A DNA stretch of 64,000 nt. Origin: Cymbidium sinense (Eukaryota; Streptophyta; Magnoliopsida; Asparagales; Orchidaceae). Below the pieces are notes generated by a model. It did not search any database and was not told where the DNA came from. It worked only from the letters and a program-made list of their open reading frames with translations. The stretch spans positions 19,354,923 to 19,418,922 of the forward strand of contig CM038222.1 in assembly GCA_021442155.1 (NCBI GenBank), read 5' to 3'. Positions 24,658 to 36,889 of the stretch are shown piece after piece. Every line of letters begins with the position of its first letter. Within the stretch, counting starts at the first letter, position 1. The position numbers and the translations under genes were made by a program.

Positions 24658-25966
24658 TGGGTTTGTGGTTAGGTTTAGGGTTTAGGGTTTTGGAAGGTTG
24701 TAGTGGGTTTAGGTTTTAGGGTTGGTTTAGGGTTTGTTAGAGGGTTTAGAGTTTTGGGCTTAGGGTTTAGGGTTAGGTTTTGGTTTAGGTGGTAGGGGTT
24801 TATGTTTATGGTTTAGGTTTAGTGTTTAGGGTTTTAGGTTTATTAGTTTATTTTTTCAAACTAAACGGTTTATTTATTTTGTTATTTTTATTTATTTTAT
24901 TTTATTTTTTTATTTTATTTATTTTAGTTTAGGTTTCATCTATTATTTTTAGGTTTAGTTTAGGTTTATTTATTTATTTTTATTTTATTTTAGGTTTAGG
25001 TTTTATTTTATTTTTAGGTTTAGGTTTATTTTTATTTTAGGTTTGAGTTTAGGTTTATTTTAGGTTTATATTTTAGTTTAGTTTATTTTAATTAATTTAT
25101 TTTATTTAGTTTAGGGTTTAGTTTATTTTAGCTTAGGCTTATTTATTTATTTATTTAGTTTATTTAATATTTATTTTTTTATTTTTAGTTTAGGTTTTAA
25201 TTTATTTTAGGTTTTATTTTAAAGTTTATCTTTAGGTTTAGGTTTTATTTAGTTTTATTTTATTTTATTATTTAGTAGTTTTATTTTATTTAGGTTTTAT
25301 TCTTAGTTTATTTTATCTTTAGTTTAGTTTAAGTTTATTATTTATCTTTAGTTTATCTTTAGTTTATTATATAGGTTTTTGTGTTTTATCTTATATTTTA
25401 TTTAGGTCAGGTTTATTTTAAGGTCTTATTTATTTAGGTTAGGCCTCAGTGGCTCAGTGGCTCAGTTTAGGGTTTATTTTAGGGCCCAGTGTAGGGCCTG
25501 GGGCCAGGGATGGGCCTCAGCCCAGGTTTAGGCCCAGCGCTCAGCCCTGTCAGTGGCCTAGGTCACCAGTGGCTGTCAGCCAGGATTTAGTGGCTCTGGT
25601 TTGCTTTAAGGTTTGGGTTTTTAGTGTTTGTGGTTTAGGGTTTAGGTTAGTGGTTTAATTTAGGGGTTATTTAGGAGTTTTGGGTTTGGGCTTGGGTTTT
25701 GGTTTTGGGTTTAAGGTTTGGGGTTTATTAGTTTTCATTTAGTTTTAGGTTTTGGGTTTTGGGTTTTGGTTTGGTCACAATTTTTTGTTTTATTTTGTTT
25801 ATATTTATTTTATATTTTTCAAATTAAGTAAACTGGTTAGTTTATTTAGTTTTTTTTATTTTATTTTTTTATTTCTTAAATTAAGTAAACTGGTAGGTTT
25901 AGGTTTATTTAGTTTATTTAGTTTATTTTATATTTATTTTAGTTTATTTTGTTTTATAAATTATCT
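24658..25966 (+). repeat. Right end of the telomere-like array, with GC-rich patch
   Basis: TTTAGGG-like to about 24850, T-rich to about 25440, and a GC-rich CTCAGTGG/CCCAG patch at about 25444-25600. TTTGGG-like words follow, then T-rich sequence with the landmark AATTAAGTAAACTGG at 25821 and again at 25879. The array ends abruptly against a truncated inverted LTR near 25967. Confidence 0.8.
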
Positions 25967-26446
25967 GACTTCTGGACTTATACCTGCCTAGAGTGGCCGC
26001 CAGCTAGCTCCTCCTACAATTTTAAAACCATGTAGTTCGATCTTATAAATTTCAAGATAGCTATGGTATGAGTTAATTAATTAGGAAGAGACTAAAGTCC
26101 TAAACACACTCTTGAAGAGACTAGAGCATGAGTGGTATGAGCATATGACTTAATCTATAAATGCAAAATATTTTCAAAATTTATTTCATTTTAGAGACAT
26201 CATTTTGATAGAGGCTTTAAGATTTCTTATGCCTAAATGCATGATTAAATAGGTTATGGGTCAAATAAGCTAGAAGGTGTTCTCCACCACAAGGGATGCT
26301 CTCACAGGTCAAGCATTCCTTTATCGTAAGGATGGAGATCCTTCATGTTCAAGAGAGAAAGAATATGCATGCATGATGTGAAACATAAAACCATATAGCT
26401 AAAGGGTTGCTAAATCTTTTAGTTATCTTATTTATGTCTTAGGCTT
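25967..26446 (-). repeat. Old inverted LTR, left piece
   Basis: Reverse complement of the LTR segment at about 32512-32990. Matching landmarks on plus are AGCTCCTCCTA, TAAACACACTC..GAGACTAGA, CATGATGTGA and GGTTGCTAAATCTTTTA. Its right end (GTCTTAGGCTT) continues in register with 53996-60367, so these were one LTR before copy B inserted. The left end is truncated at the telomere-like array, lacking about the last 750 bp of the LTR. Confidence 0.8.
26443..26446. repeat. Candidate target-site duplication, left
   Basis: GCTT immediately left of the 5' LTR pairs with ACTT (53996-53999) right of the 3' LTR: four bases, one mismatch. Ty3/gypsy insertions usually duplicate 4-6 bp. The match is weak alone but fits the continuity of the surrounding old LTR. 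Confidence 0.35.
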
Positions 26447-29400
26447 TGTTGACCTCACTTTTGGAGTAAGCTTTCAACTTCTCCATCCTAGACATAAGGA
26501 CTCCTCTAAACACTAAGAGTTCCTTAGTCTTAAGACACTTCTAGTGATTAGGTGAACACTTAACCAAACCTTAGAGACTTAGAAGAGTTAGCCATATGAA
26601 TAGGTTATGCCTTAAGGGTTTTAGGAAGACTTGCCTACCCTATAGCTTAAACCCAAATCCTTGCTTCCTTCTTTCAAGTCAAACTTCAAACTCAAATATT
26701 AAATCAATTCCAACTCAATTCATTTTCAAATCTTAAACCAAATCCAAAACCTTTTCTAAGCCTTTGATTTCATCTTAAGGACTTAGCTCAAATCAAATCT
26801 TAAATGAATTTAAACTCAATTGATTTTCTCAAATCATAAATCAATTTAAAACTCAAATCATGAATCAATTCCAAATAATTGAAACCCATGATCAATTCCA
26901 AATCCAAAATCTTTCCTAAGCCCTTTTGATTTCATCTTATGGACCTAGCTCAAATCAAATCCAAATCACTAAACTCAAAATATTTTCTAATAACCCATTT
27001 ATATTCTCAATTATCTTCACAAATATAAATGAAATATAAATTCAAATAACCAAAACTAAATTCAAAACTCAAATCTAAATTCTAACTAAAATCCAACTTA
27101 TACTCTTTCAAGTCAAATCCTTGAACTAGCCAAACCATTCTCAAATCAGTCCAAATTTGATTTTCTTCAAACAATCATTCCTTCAATCATATGCCCAAAT
27201 ATAAACATAAACTACAATCATCAAGACAAAATCAAACAAACCCAAATCAAACCCATGTTCATCCTTTGAACTTGAAATTGTCAAATGAACCAAAACCCAT
27301 TTGACTCCAAATCACTTGCAATTGGATTTATATTTCAATCATAAGTCCATATGTGAGTTCAACCAAACTTGAATCAAGCCTTGATCAAACCAATTGACCA
27401 CTTAGGCTCACTTGACCCAAAGTGACCTAAAGGACCTTTTTGAGCCAAATTGTAATCCAACCCAGATTGGATTGAACTAAGCCATCTAAGCCTCACATTG
27501 TGAGCAACAATCATCCTAGGATGATCAATCACTAAAATTAGGTCAAACCAAGTCAAACCTAGATGTTGACCAAGTCAACACTTAGCCCAAATGAAACCTA
27601 AACAATTCAAAATTCTCTATAAGCCAAATTGATGGAAACCATTGGTCTAAACCAGTTCATAATGAATGATTGAACTTGACCAAGCCATCAATTGAGCCAA
27701 ACCAAGCCTAATTGGCCACTTGACCTAAGTTGACCCAAGTTGACCTAATAAGTCTAAAATAGGTCAAATCTTGATCTAAGCCAAATTGATTGCAACCAAT
27801 GGGTCAAACTCATTCTAAATTGATTGTTGAACTTGACCAAAGCTTCAATTGGCCAACTAGACCCAACCTAGCCCAATTGACCATGAACCCAACTTGAAAT
27901 CAAACCAAACCAAAATTGATTGAAACCAAAGCTTGAAATAAATTTTAAATGATCAACCAAGCCTAAACCAACCCATGACCCAACCTTGGTCATGGGTCAA
28001 ATTGGTAAACTTGACCCATTTGACCTAAATGAATCTTAATGAACCAAAACCAAATATAAACCAAATTGAACCAAACCAATGATACCCATAGGCTCCAAAT
28101 GATCATTTGAACTTGACCTAACCAACACTTTCATCCAATTTGACTAATTGGTCAACCTAACCCAATTTGACCCAACTTGACCTAAATGGGTCAAATTAAA
28201 CCAATTCAAACCAAATGAACTCCAAATCACTTAAAATTTAGCCCAACCCACTTTTGAATCATTTTAAATCTATCCAAATCAAATTCAAGGCCAAATGACC
28301 ACTTTAACCTATGTGAAAGGGTATCATATGACCAAATTCACTTGGAATTTGGTCATCTTCTTTCTCAAGGCCATTTGACATCCTTCTAGTGGTCCACTTG
28401 GGAACCAAGGAGGGTGGTGAACATGACCTGATGTCCTTGGGTCAGCCATGACCCAACCCAAAGCCAAACTAAACCCTCTAATGGAAATTGAGCACTTGGA
28501 TCACCCAATACACTCACCTAGCACATCAACATTCACTCTCCTTCCCTCCACTACCTAAAATGAATCACATGGGATGCTAAGTATCCCAAACCGACCAACC
28601 AATCTCAGCAATAGAGCTAAAATGAAAACTCTCTTCAACATCCGATCCAAGGAGGGGAGATATACCCCTCATTCCCACTCAAATGAGAAGAATCAATAAC
28701 TAAGTTTTAGGAATCAAACTAAGCATCCCTAAGCTTCCCAAAGCAATTTCAAAGCTTCCTTAATTTCTCCTTCTCGATTTTGCTCAAGGTCGAAATAGGG
28801 GAGGTGAAGTGAAGATCCAACCCATTCAATTCTCCACCAAACCCAAATTAATCTTGCAAGCACCATCAAGGGACCTCATCGAGCTCAATCAAGTTGTTTC
28901 CCAAGTCACCAACCCATGGGAAAGAGGACTTTGATCAAAGCCAATTATTAAAGGGGAGCTTGGTCAAATGAGCCATCCACCCCAAATCAAGACTTGATAC
29001 CTTGAACAGGGCTTCATCTCTACTAGACAAAGCTACCTCCTCCATTGGAAGCACCGGTGATAGCCTCCGGCAAGGTATTGCTCAAAATTGATCTTAAGAT
29101 GAAAATTGTTTGGTCCTTTGTGAAGGAAATTGTAATCCCTTGAGATCTTGATCATTGGATTCATTGCTCCTTCAAGGTGTGGGGTGAGTTTGAACTCCAT
29201 CCAAGCTGGGTGAGCTCGATCGATGACCATCGATGGATGACATCCATCTCACCACTGAGGAGATAGATCACACATCTATTCCGTATGATTGGAATAACAT
29301 TGATTAAATCATAGATCTCCAGCTTTTAAACTTTGGGATTAATCATGGCCATCATCTTATATCGATACCATGGAGAAAGCATGTATTAACTCAGGATAAT

Positions 29401-32400
29401 GGATGATGACAACTTAAATAACCTATCCTGTCGGGCCACATGGAAAGCACGTCGCCACCATGGCGACGGGATTAGTGTTAATTAGCTTTAATTAATTTAT
29501 TTTAATGCTAAAACTTCCAAAATTCATAACTAATTCTAGAAAATTCAAAAATACAAAATGCAAGTTCATTTTAAAGATAATTCAAGAAGGAATAATATAA
29601 AAAATTAAAATCAATAGATTTTGAATAGTAATTTTACTCAATTTGGGTTTTATTGGAAATATAATTAGGCTAATTACTCAATTACTTCAACAATTAATTC
29701 CAAACTTCTAACATTGATTAGTGGGATGACCTCCTCCATGATTTTTTGAAATTTATTATTGGATTAATTAGGGGAATTGCTTAGTTCATCCTTAATCCCT
29801 CTTAACTAAATAAATGATTAATTAATCTATTAAATAGTGATAAATTCATTAATTAAGTTTTTTAATCATCATGAAATAGTGAATGGACTTAGGAATAAGA
29901 TTAGATTTTTTCCAAATCTTTTCTAAAATTATTTCATTTGGATAAACATTTAATTAATTTGCAAATTAATCAATGACTTAATCATTTCATTAATGCTCAA
30001 TTAATCAACCTCAAAACTAAATCACTCCAAAACTTAATCACTTAATCTTGAGTAGATTCTTAAGCATTCAATAACCTAAGAGACTTCAAAGAGAATTATA
30101 ATCAAACTACATGTGTAGGATGGTTATGAAAGTACTTAATTATACCTTTAGCCTAATTAATCAATAATTGTTAACTAATTTCATTTGGCCCCTTTATTTC
30201 TTAGGTGCATTGATTTAAATTCCATGTTGTTGCATATCATATGTTGGCTCATAATTACTTGTTTAATTATGTTAATGTAGTAGGTAAGGGGTAATTAATG
30301 GATTTAATTCACACCTTAACCTAAACAAAACATAAAAATCAACCTAATTGGTTGAAAATTAAACTAAACTAATTCACACATGGGGAAATGGGTTAGGACT
30401 AGCAAACCTTTCATATATTTGAAGTCAAATCAAATTAAAAAATAAAAATCTCCTTAAAGAATTTTGATTCACTTTAAATGATCTTATTTTCATAGGATTG
30501 TCTTTAGAATTAATTAGGGTGAATGAAGTCATATGCTTACATCACTTTATTTATTTCCAAGCATGCTAAATGTTGTTTGCCATATGAAATCATGCATTCA
30601 TCTCTTTTAAAAATCAATTAAACAAAATGTTTCCTTTATGTAAAATTGCATGTGTTGGTTAAAATTAAGAATATGAGTGGCTATTATCACTATTAACAAA
30701 AAATTATTTCCAAAACTTATAAATTAAAGATTATGAATAAAGTGATGCTACTTATAAGTACTTATAAGTTTGTTGTGATTATAGCATAAGATGTGTTTTA
30801 TGTTGTTTTCTTCTCTTCTTAACATGGACTTATATAGACTTGCAAAATGTATAGTTCATTTGAAAAGAACATAACACTTGCTTAAATCTATCCCTATGCA
30901 CTCTCTATGTTATGACTTAAGAAGGATCCTCACATTACACATGTAGATTATACAACCAAATCAAATCCAAAAATCTTTTGCATGATTTTTCATCCATTTG
31001 TTTCTTTTAGTACATTTACATGTATTTATGAAAAGTGGTATATTAGTCTGACATCCTGTTGAGGCTTTAAGTAGCCCTAAGTAGGTCTTGTACCCACGCC
31101 TCTAGTATAGAAAACAATGGCATACTCACTTTGTCTTTTATACATGTGAATGTGCATTATGTTAATGGATAAAGAATCCTCCTTTCTACATAAAGACATT
31201 CATTCATGAAGTATCCAAATTTTCAAATCATATCTCTTAGCATTCATCATCAAGGTGTGCTAAAAATTTGCATTGCATGTATGGTATGCTTAGATTTATT
31301 CATATGCATGGTATACATGGTGGAAAGAAATAAATGGTTGTGTTATGTGATAGTAATTCACCTTAATTAATCCAAGATGCCTCTTATTGAATAGGGCTAT
31401 TTAGAGCAAATCTAAATATAGGGTTAATTAAAACACATAATAAAACATTCCAAAGAAAAATCATTAATGAATCTATCTGAAATTACTTAAGGTAGGCATG
31501 AAAGAGAAATTCTCACACAAACTAAGTGTAGGTTCATTCAAACCAAATTGATAAATCAACTAAATCACTTAAACTAAAACCACCCTCTAAATTAAACCTC
31601 TCACACTTAGAAATCTCAACCTTAAACCCTTGACATGCCACATAAGCCTTAAATGGCACACACATTAGGCTAAGTCACCATTTCTAGCTCTATGTTATGG
31701 TGCATGGTTTGATGCCTAATTTATTTTTATGATGTAATGTTTTTAGACTGATGTTAGGTATACATGATAAATGTTAGGGCAATATTAGTCTAATCATACT
31801 TTCTACGTCGAGGTTGTAATAAAAATATAAATGCTTTTGTTATGCAGGTTGCTTATACCCTAAGCATAACCCAAACTAGGACAGATGGACTTGGTTACCC
31901 ATGTGTAGGGTGCTAAGTACAAATTATTTATATAACTACTTAGGTTGTGTGGTATGTTTAGCTAATAACTATTTTGCAAGTTTAGTTTGATTTATCTTTC
32001 CTATTTTTATGTAAATTTTACAATTGAAATTTGAAATGAATGTTATGGGGCAATTATGGTGAACATTGGTCATAAGACCATGTCTTATGTACCATGTGAA
32101 GCCTTGGAGCAAACTACATCCCAAGTCAAATCAAAAGGAAGGAAAAAAATGAAGAAAGAAAGAAATGAAGAATGAAGAATGAAGAACCCCATAACATGAA
32201 TTCCTTCTAAATTGTAATTATTCATTTGTAATCGGGTTGTATAAGGGTAGAGCTTTGCTACTCACATTTCTTTTCATGTTGTATGGTGGTACCAAACCGC
32301 ACCAGTCTTTGTTCCTTTTACATTAATTTTATAAATTGATTATTATTTTGTTTATGATTGGTAACAAGATGATGACATGATATTCCTAGTTTCTTAATTG

Positions 32401-33736
32401 CTTGATGGTTGTTGAATGGCCTGATGTGATTAGACTCTTGAGAAAAATAAATTTTCTATCCAATTATTCAACTTAAAATTAAATTAAATAATTCATAACC
32501 TCAACTAAAAAGCCTAAGACATAGATCAAGATAATAAAAGATTTAGCAACTCTTTAGCTGGATATTGTATGTCTCACATCATGCATAAAACATATTTCGT
32601 TATGCTAATGGAGGGCTTCCACCTTTGCCAGAGAAAATGGCTTGACCTTTGAGAGCCATGGTGGAAACACACCTTCTTTCTGATTTTGGCCCATAACAAA
32701 TTTCTCATGCATTAGGCATATGAAATCCCATAGCATGTGTCAAATAAAAATGACCAAAAATGAAAATAAAACTTAACAAAATTTGCATTAAATTAAGTCA
32801 TTTATTTATGCCCTTCATGATCTAGTCTCTTAGGGAGTGTGTTTAAGGACTTAGTCTCCTTTCTAAATAAACAATAGCCTAGCTATCTTACAAAGCATAA
32901 GACTTGCCTACATGTATTTAAAATCATAGGAGGAGTTAGTTGGGCCACCCCAAATTGTAAGTCCAATGTGGTGGTTTATCCTCTCTTGTGGAGGTAAACC
33001 ATATGCCCATCTTCGCCTTAGATTTAGGTCATTCCTTGGCCCTCACCAAAGCTCCCTAGATTAAGGATCTGAGGTAGTTGTTTCCCTTTGCAGGCTACAA
33101 GCATAAATCTTCACCTCTTAGGCATTTTCATAATCTCGTGTTATGGAATTATAAGCCCTAGAATTCTAATAAAAATTCAACTCAAACATATAATCCTTCT
33201 CAAATTTTAAAAAATATAAAGCCCAACCATAGGATACTTTGGGATGCTCACTAGGTTTCCTAGTATCATGAGCATCCCCTACTCATCTCCCTTTGGTTTC
33301 AATAATAACTCCCTCTGTTTGATCAATCCCCATTGGTTTTCTAAAAATAACCAATTTGTTGATAGTCCTATCTTTGAAATATTTGGAGACAATGATCATT
33401 TACCTTAATCGAGAGTATTCTTAAGGAATCTCATTCCTTAAGATGTAATTAACTATGGGGCTTGCCTCCATAAGGAACTTAACAAACCCAATTTAAATAA
33501 ACCATACTTTACTTTTCCATGTAAAGTAGGGGAAAGATCTCGTACATTCAAGACCCATTATCCTTAGAGTCCTCATTAGATTAGTCCATTGTAGATGGTG
33601 ACTTCTCTCGAGATAGTACATCATTCCTCAATGTCACACCCGATCACCTTAAAGAGTACATCTATGGATCTACGTGGTGTCCTAATAATATACATACAAC
33701 TTTTTCAAATTCCAAGTTTGAAAAATAAACACCATA
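26447..33736 (+). repeat. 5' LTR of copy B (~7.29 kb)
   Basis: Direct repeat of 46515-53995: for example 27301-27360 is identical to 47401-47460, with neighbouring stretches differing by a few per cent and small indels. It starts with TG and ends ...CACCATA; the terminal CA is preserved in the 3' LTR. No ORF longer than about 65 codons and no recognisable protein occur in it. It contains a TTGACC-rich segment (27380-28330) and a conserved region about 28860-29460. An LTR of this length is unusual even for the Tat/Ogre group. It would carry promoter and polyadenylation signals, but I could not place a TATA box or transcript ends with confidence. Confidence 0.85.
27380..28330 (+). promoter_or_regulatory. 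TTGACC-rich (W-box-like) cluster in the LTR
   Basis: A low-complexity stretch in which TTGACC/TTGACY or its complement GGTCAA recurs more than 20 times, interspersed with CAAATTG and CCAACC words. TTGAC(C/T) is the known core bound by WRKY transcription factors. The same block is in the 3' LTR (about 47480-48320) and, reversed, in the old LTR (about 58590-59450). Whether it is regulatory or just a degenerate minisatellite cannot be decided from sequence. Confidence 0.4.
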
Positions 33737-33744
33737 GATTTTTT

Positions 33745-33762
33745 TGGCAACTCTGATGGGGA
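33745..33762 (+). other. Primer binding site
   Basis: TGGCAACTCTGATGGGGA starts 8 bases after the 5' LTR. The initial TGG complements a tRNA 3' CCA end. The sequence closely resembles the TGGCGACTC...GGGGA primer sites of Ogre-type elements, reported as complementary to tRNA-Arg. The exact tRNA is inferred. The equivalent position after 53995 lacks this sequence, as expected for a 3' LTR. Confidence 0.75.
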
Positions 33763-34223
33763 AGGTTCCTCTCTCCATCTTTGGTAAATGATCATTGTCT
33801 CCAAGTATTGATAGTGGATTTTTATTTTTATATAAATTTGAGACTATCCTTCTTTTCTTTTGGCACTTAGCTTATTTCATTCTTAAGCTAAGCTAGCCAA
33901 CATCCTTTAGGTTTTAGGACCTCACTCCATGTTGTTCTTGAAACCCCTGTTGAGTCCCCCAATAGTGAAAATAAAATTTAACCAAAAGACTCACTTCCTT
34001 ACCATTTCTATGGTAAGGTAAGGTTCATTCTACAAATAAGAAAAATAAATCCTTATAAAAGCATCACTCTTCAAAAGCATGTTCCAAACAAAGCTCACAT
34101 AATAAAATACTTGCACAAAAATTTTCATAACTCAACCTCATCTAACAATCTTCAAGAGTGTTACATGTAGGATCTTTTCAAAATCAAAGTTAAGAATTAT
34201 TTTTCAAAAAGTACAAATGAACA
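33763..34223 (+). other. Untranslated leader, proximal part
   Basis: About 460 bases between the primer binding site and the hairpin array, AT-rich and without coding potential. Nothing else is recognisable. Confidence 0.6.
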
Positions 34224-35325
34224 TCCTCATTAAATACACCCAAATTTATTTAATGAAGATTTCATTTCCAAATAAAATCAAAATCATCTTTCAAAAAGCA
34301 CATATTTGAAAATGAACATCCTCTTCAATATACCCAAATTTATTGAATGAAGATTTCATTTCCAAATATAATCATATCATAAAATTGAAATTCCATTTCA
34401 ATATATCTCACATATGTTGAAGTTGGAGTTTCTCCCTTTTCAAAAATTACAAATTTGAAGATTAACCTCTTCATTCAATATATCCAAAATTTATTGGATG
34501 GAGGTTTAATTTTCAAAGCAAAATCACACTATTTGAAATTCCACTCAACACATTCACCATGTGTTAAGTGAATTCTTTTTCAAAAAAAAAATAATCACAC
34601 ACAAAAAAATTACATCTTGAAAATAAAACATGATTGACTCATTTGACATCATACCCAAATTTCTAAATGAGAGTTTCTCATCAAAAAATCAAATTTGGAC
34701 TTTATTTAGCATACACAAATTTGCTAAGTAAAGATCCCTCTTTCAAAATCAAAATAACAAAATCAAACATATTTGAACTTTATTTAGCATACAACAAATT
34801 TGCTTAAAGTTCATTTTCAAAATCAAAACAAAAATCAAACACATTTGGACTTTATTTAGCATACCCAAATTTGCTAAGTAAAGATTCTCTTTTCAAAATC
34901 AAAACAAAAAAATCAAACACATTTGGACTTTATTTAGCATACACAAATTTGCTAAGTAAAGGTTCCATTTTCAAAAAATCAAAAATCAAACTAATTTGGC
35001 CTTTATTTAGCATACCCAAATTTGCTATGTAAAGATCCCTCTTTTCAAAATCAAACACATTTGAACTTTATTTAGCATACACAAATTTGCTAAGTAAAGT
35101 TATCTTTCAAAATCAAAACAAAACTCAAACACATTTGGACTTTATTTAGCATACACAATATAAAGGTTCCATTTTCAAAAAAATCAAAAATCAAACTAAT
35201 TTGGCCTTTATTTAGCATACCCAAATTTCCTAAGTAAAGACCTCATTTTCAAAAATCAAAACAAAGAAATAAATATATTTGGTTTTATTTAGCATATCTT
35301 TTCTAAGTAAAGATCCATTCACACA
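34224..35325 (+). repeat. Leader array of ~15 hairpin-forming tandem units
   Basis: Units of about 65-100 bp, each with an inverted repeat around a similar loop (consensus near TACCCAAATT). Examples: stem 34224-34236 with 34247-34259; stem 34397-34406 with 34412-34421; stem 34472-34480 with 34492-34500; stem 34542-34552 with 34560-34570; stem 34700-34711 (CTTTATTTAGCA) with 34722-34733 (TGCTAAGTAAAG). From 34690 on, nine units share the CTTTATTTAGCA stem (starts near 34691, 34772, 34843, 34922, 34994, 35060, 35133, 35200 and 35277); some have truncated arms. Spacers are A-rich (TTTCAAAATCAAAA). Earlier units have different stem sequences yet still pair. Confidence 0.8.
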
Positions 35326-36889
35326 TGATATATCATAAAAAAATAAGCAAAAGAAGAAATTATTTTCAAACAACTCATTTAGATACCCAAGTTTGTGTTC
35401 ACTTTCCCTTTAGGATATATTTGGCCTTGATTGGGCCACCCACCCACAAATTTTCTCTCATCTAATACACTTTGGCCGAGGATTCAAGGGGCAAGATCAC
35501 AACAACCCTCACCACCTTAGAATATGGTGATCAAGGAAGCCTCATCCATGTTGAGATACATTTAGATTCTAAATTTCCCTCACTAAAGAGGAAGGCGTGG
35601 AGGTTCTCATGTAGTTATAGCTCCAAAGTGCCAAGACATTTAGTTGTTCCATTATTCAAGACGGCTAGTACCCACTCACCGGCTTCCAAGGTGAAGGCTA
35701 CCCCCTTGAGATAGTCTCTCCTACCTTGAGATAGGGTCTAGTTCTACTCACCCAGTAGAACTGGACAATGAGAGCTTCAAGATCAAGTACATCATGTGCA
35801 TAGCCAAGAAAATGGAGGTCTCTGTTACAAGAGAGGAGTCACCCAGGTAGTTTCTCCTCGATTACACAAAACAAGTTTCATCCTCTTCCTATGGAGAGGA
35901 AGATGTTAGAGGATGTGTCACCTTCACTTGGTTTAGTATGAGGCACCTACCATAGATAGGAGGAGGTTGTGTGCCTTAGGCGCTGGCCAAGTTGGGGGCT
36001 TACGATGGTGAAGGTGCCCAATTTAATTTATGATCGCTATTCCTAGTGTTGTGAGCATATCCATTAGAGAGGGCTAGAGAGGCCTATCGTTCATGTTACC
36101 AGTAAAGAGGAAAGGTACACCAAAGTGAGCCTTCACCCCTCATAGATTTCCCCGACGCATGCTACCCATGCCCCATAATGATAGCATTGTAGTGATGGTA
36201 CTACCCATCATGGGAGGAGCTCACATAGAGAGAGTGTTGTCTCAATCACACCGCCTCCACCTAGATCTACCATCACTAGTACAGTCCCATCTTCACAGTA
36301 TCTAAAGCCATGAAGGTAGCATCGTGGAAAAGAAAGCCCCACCGGATACGCTGGCCAAGGATCCCATTTCATCTACACCGACAAGGTGAGCCTCTTGCCG
36401 ACCCTACTTCTGTGGTGAAAAGGGAGTGGCAACCTTGTAGCATCATAGTCATTCCATCACCACCACCACCTCAGCAAAGGGAGAAAGAGATAGTTCTATT
36501 GTCCTTATGGCGATAGATCCTCCTATGGGAAGTACTCCACCTATAGTAGTTGATAACCATGAGCATGTTTCTTCTAGTGAGTGTAGCCCTCACAGAGTTA
36601 GCTCTATAGTAGCAGGGGAGGTCAGATGTAACGTTTATGAGCATGATCCTACCACCGGTTAGCCATGAGCATTTGTTCCTGCACAGTTGGACCGCTCTTT
36701 AGATGATATCGTAACGTAGTATCTCATTAAGAAGAAGGAAATCCTAGGGTATGACTAATTTTACCTAAAGGAAGAGAAGGTTAGCTTTGATCCCAATGAA
36801 GATGATTTGTTGGAAGACTCAATAGAGGTGCATATGGTTGATACCAGAGGTTCTCTTTAGAATCATGAGTTTGGAAGGTGTTACGGCCG
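35326..36889 (+). pseudogene. Unrecognised decayed coding region before gag (possible ORF1 or gag N-terminus)
   Basis: A less AT-rich stretch with broken reading frames. Readable pieces include LDNESFKIKYIMCIAKKMEV (near 35760) and RSLDDIVT plus YLIKKKEILGYD (near 36690-36755). VSFDPNEDDLLEDSIEVHMV lies near 36780-36840. Ogre-type elements are known to carry an extra ORF upstream of gag, and this position would fit, but I recognise no domain. It could equally be the N-terminal part of gag. Open stretches at 35472-35714 and 36310-36516 are only fragments. Confidence 0.4.

Noticed and set aside
6766..25966. True chromosome end (functional telomere)
   Set aside because: Degenerate repeats, interrupted by LINEs and other units, with transposon sequence on both sides; it is interstitial in this assembly.
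28862..29460. Possible host gene fragment within the LTR
   Set aside because: Present at the same place in both copy B LTRs and the old LTR, and without an open frame; it is part of the LTR.
34224..35325. CRISPR array
   Set aside because: Spacers are not unique, units vary in length, and the genome is a plant; it is a tandem array in a retrotransposon leader.
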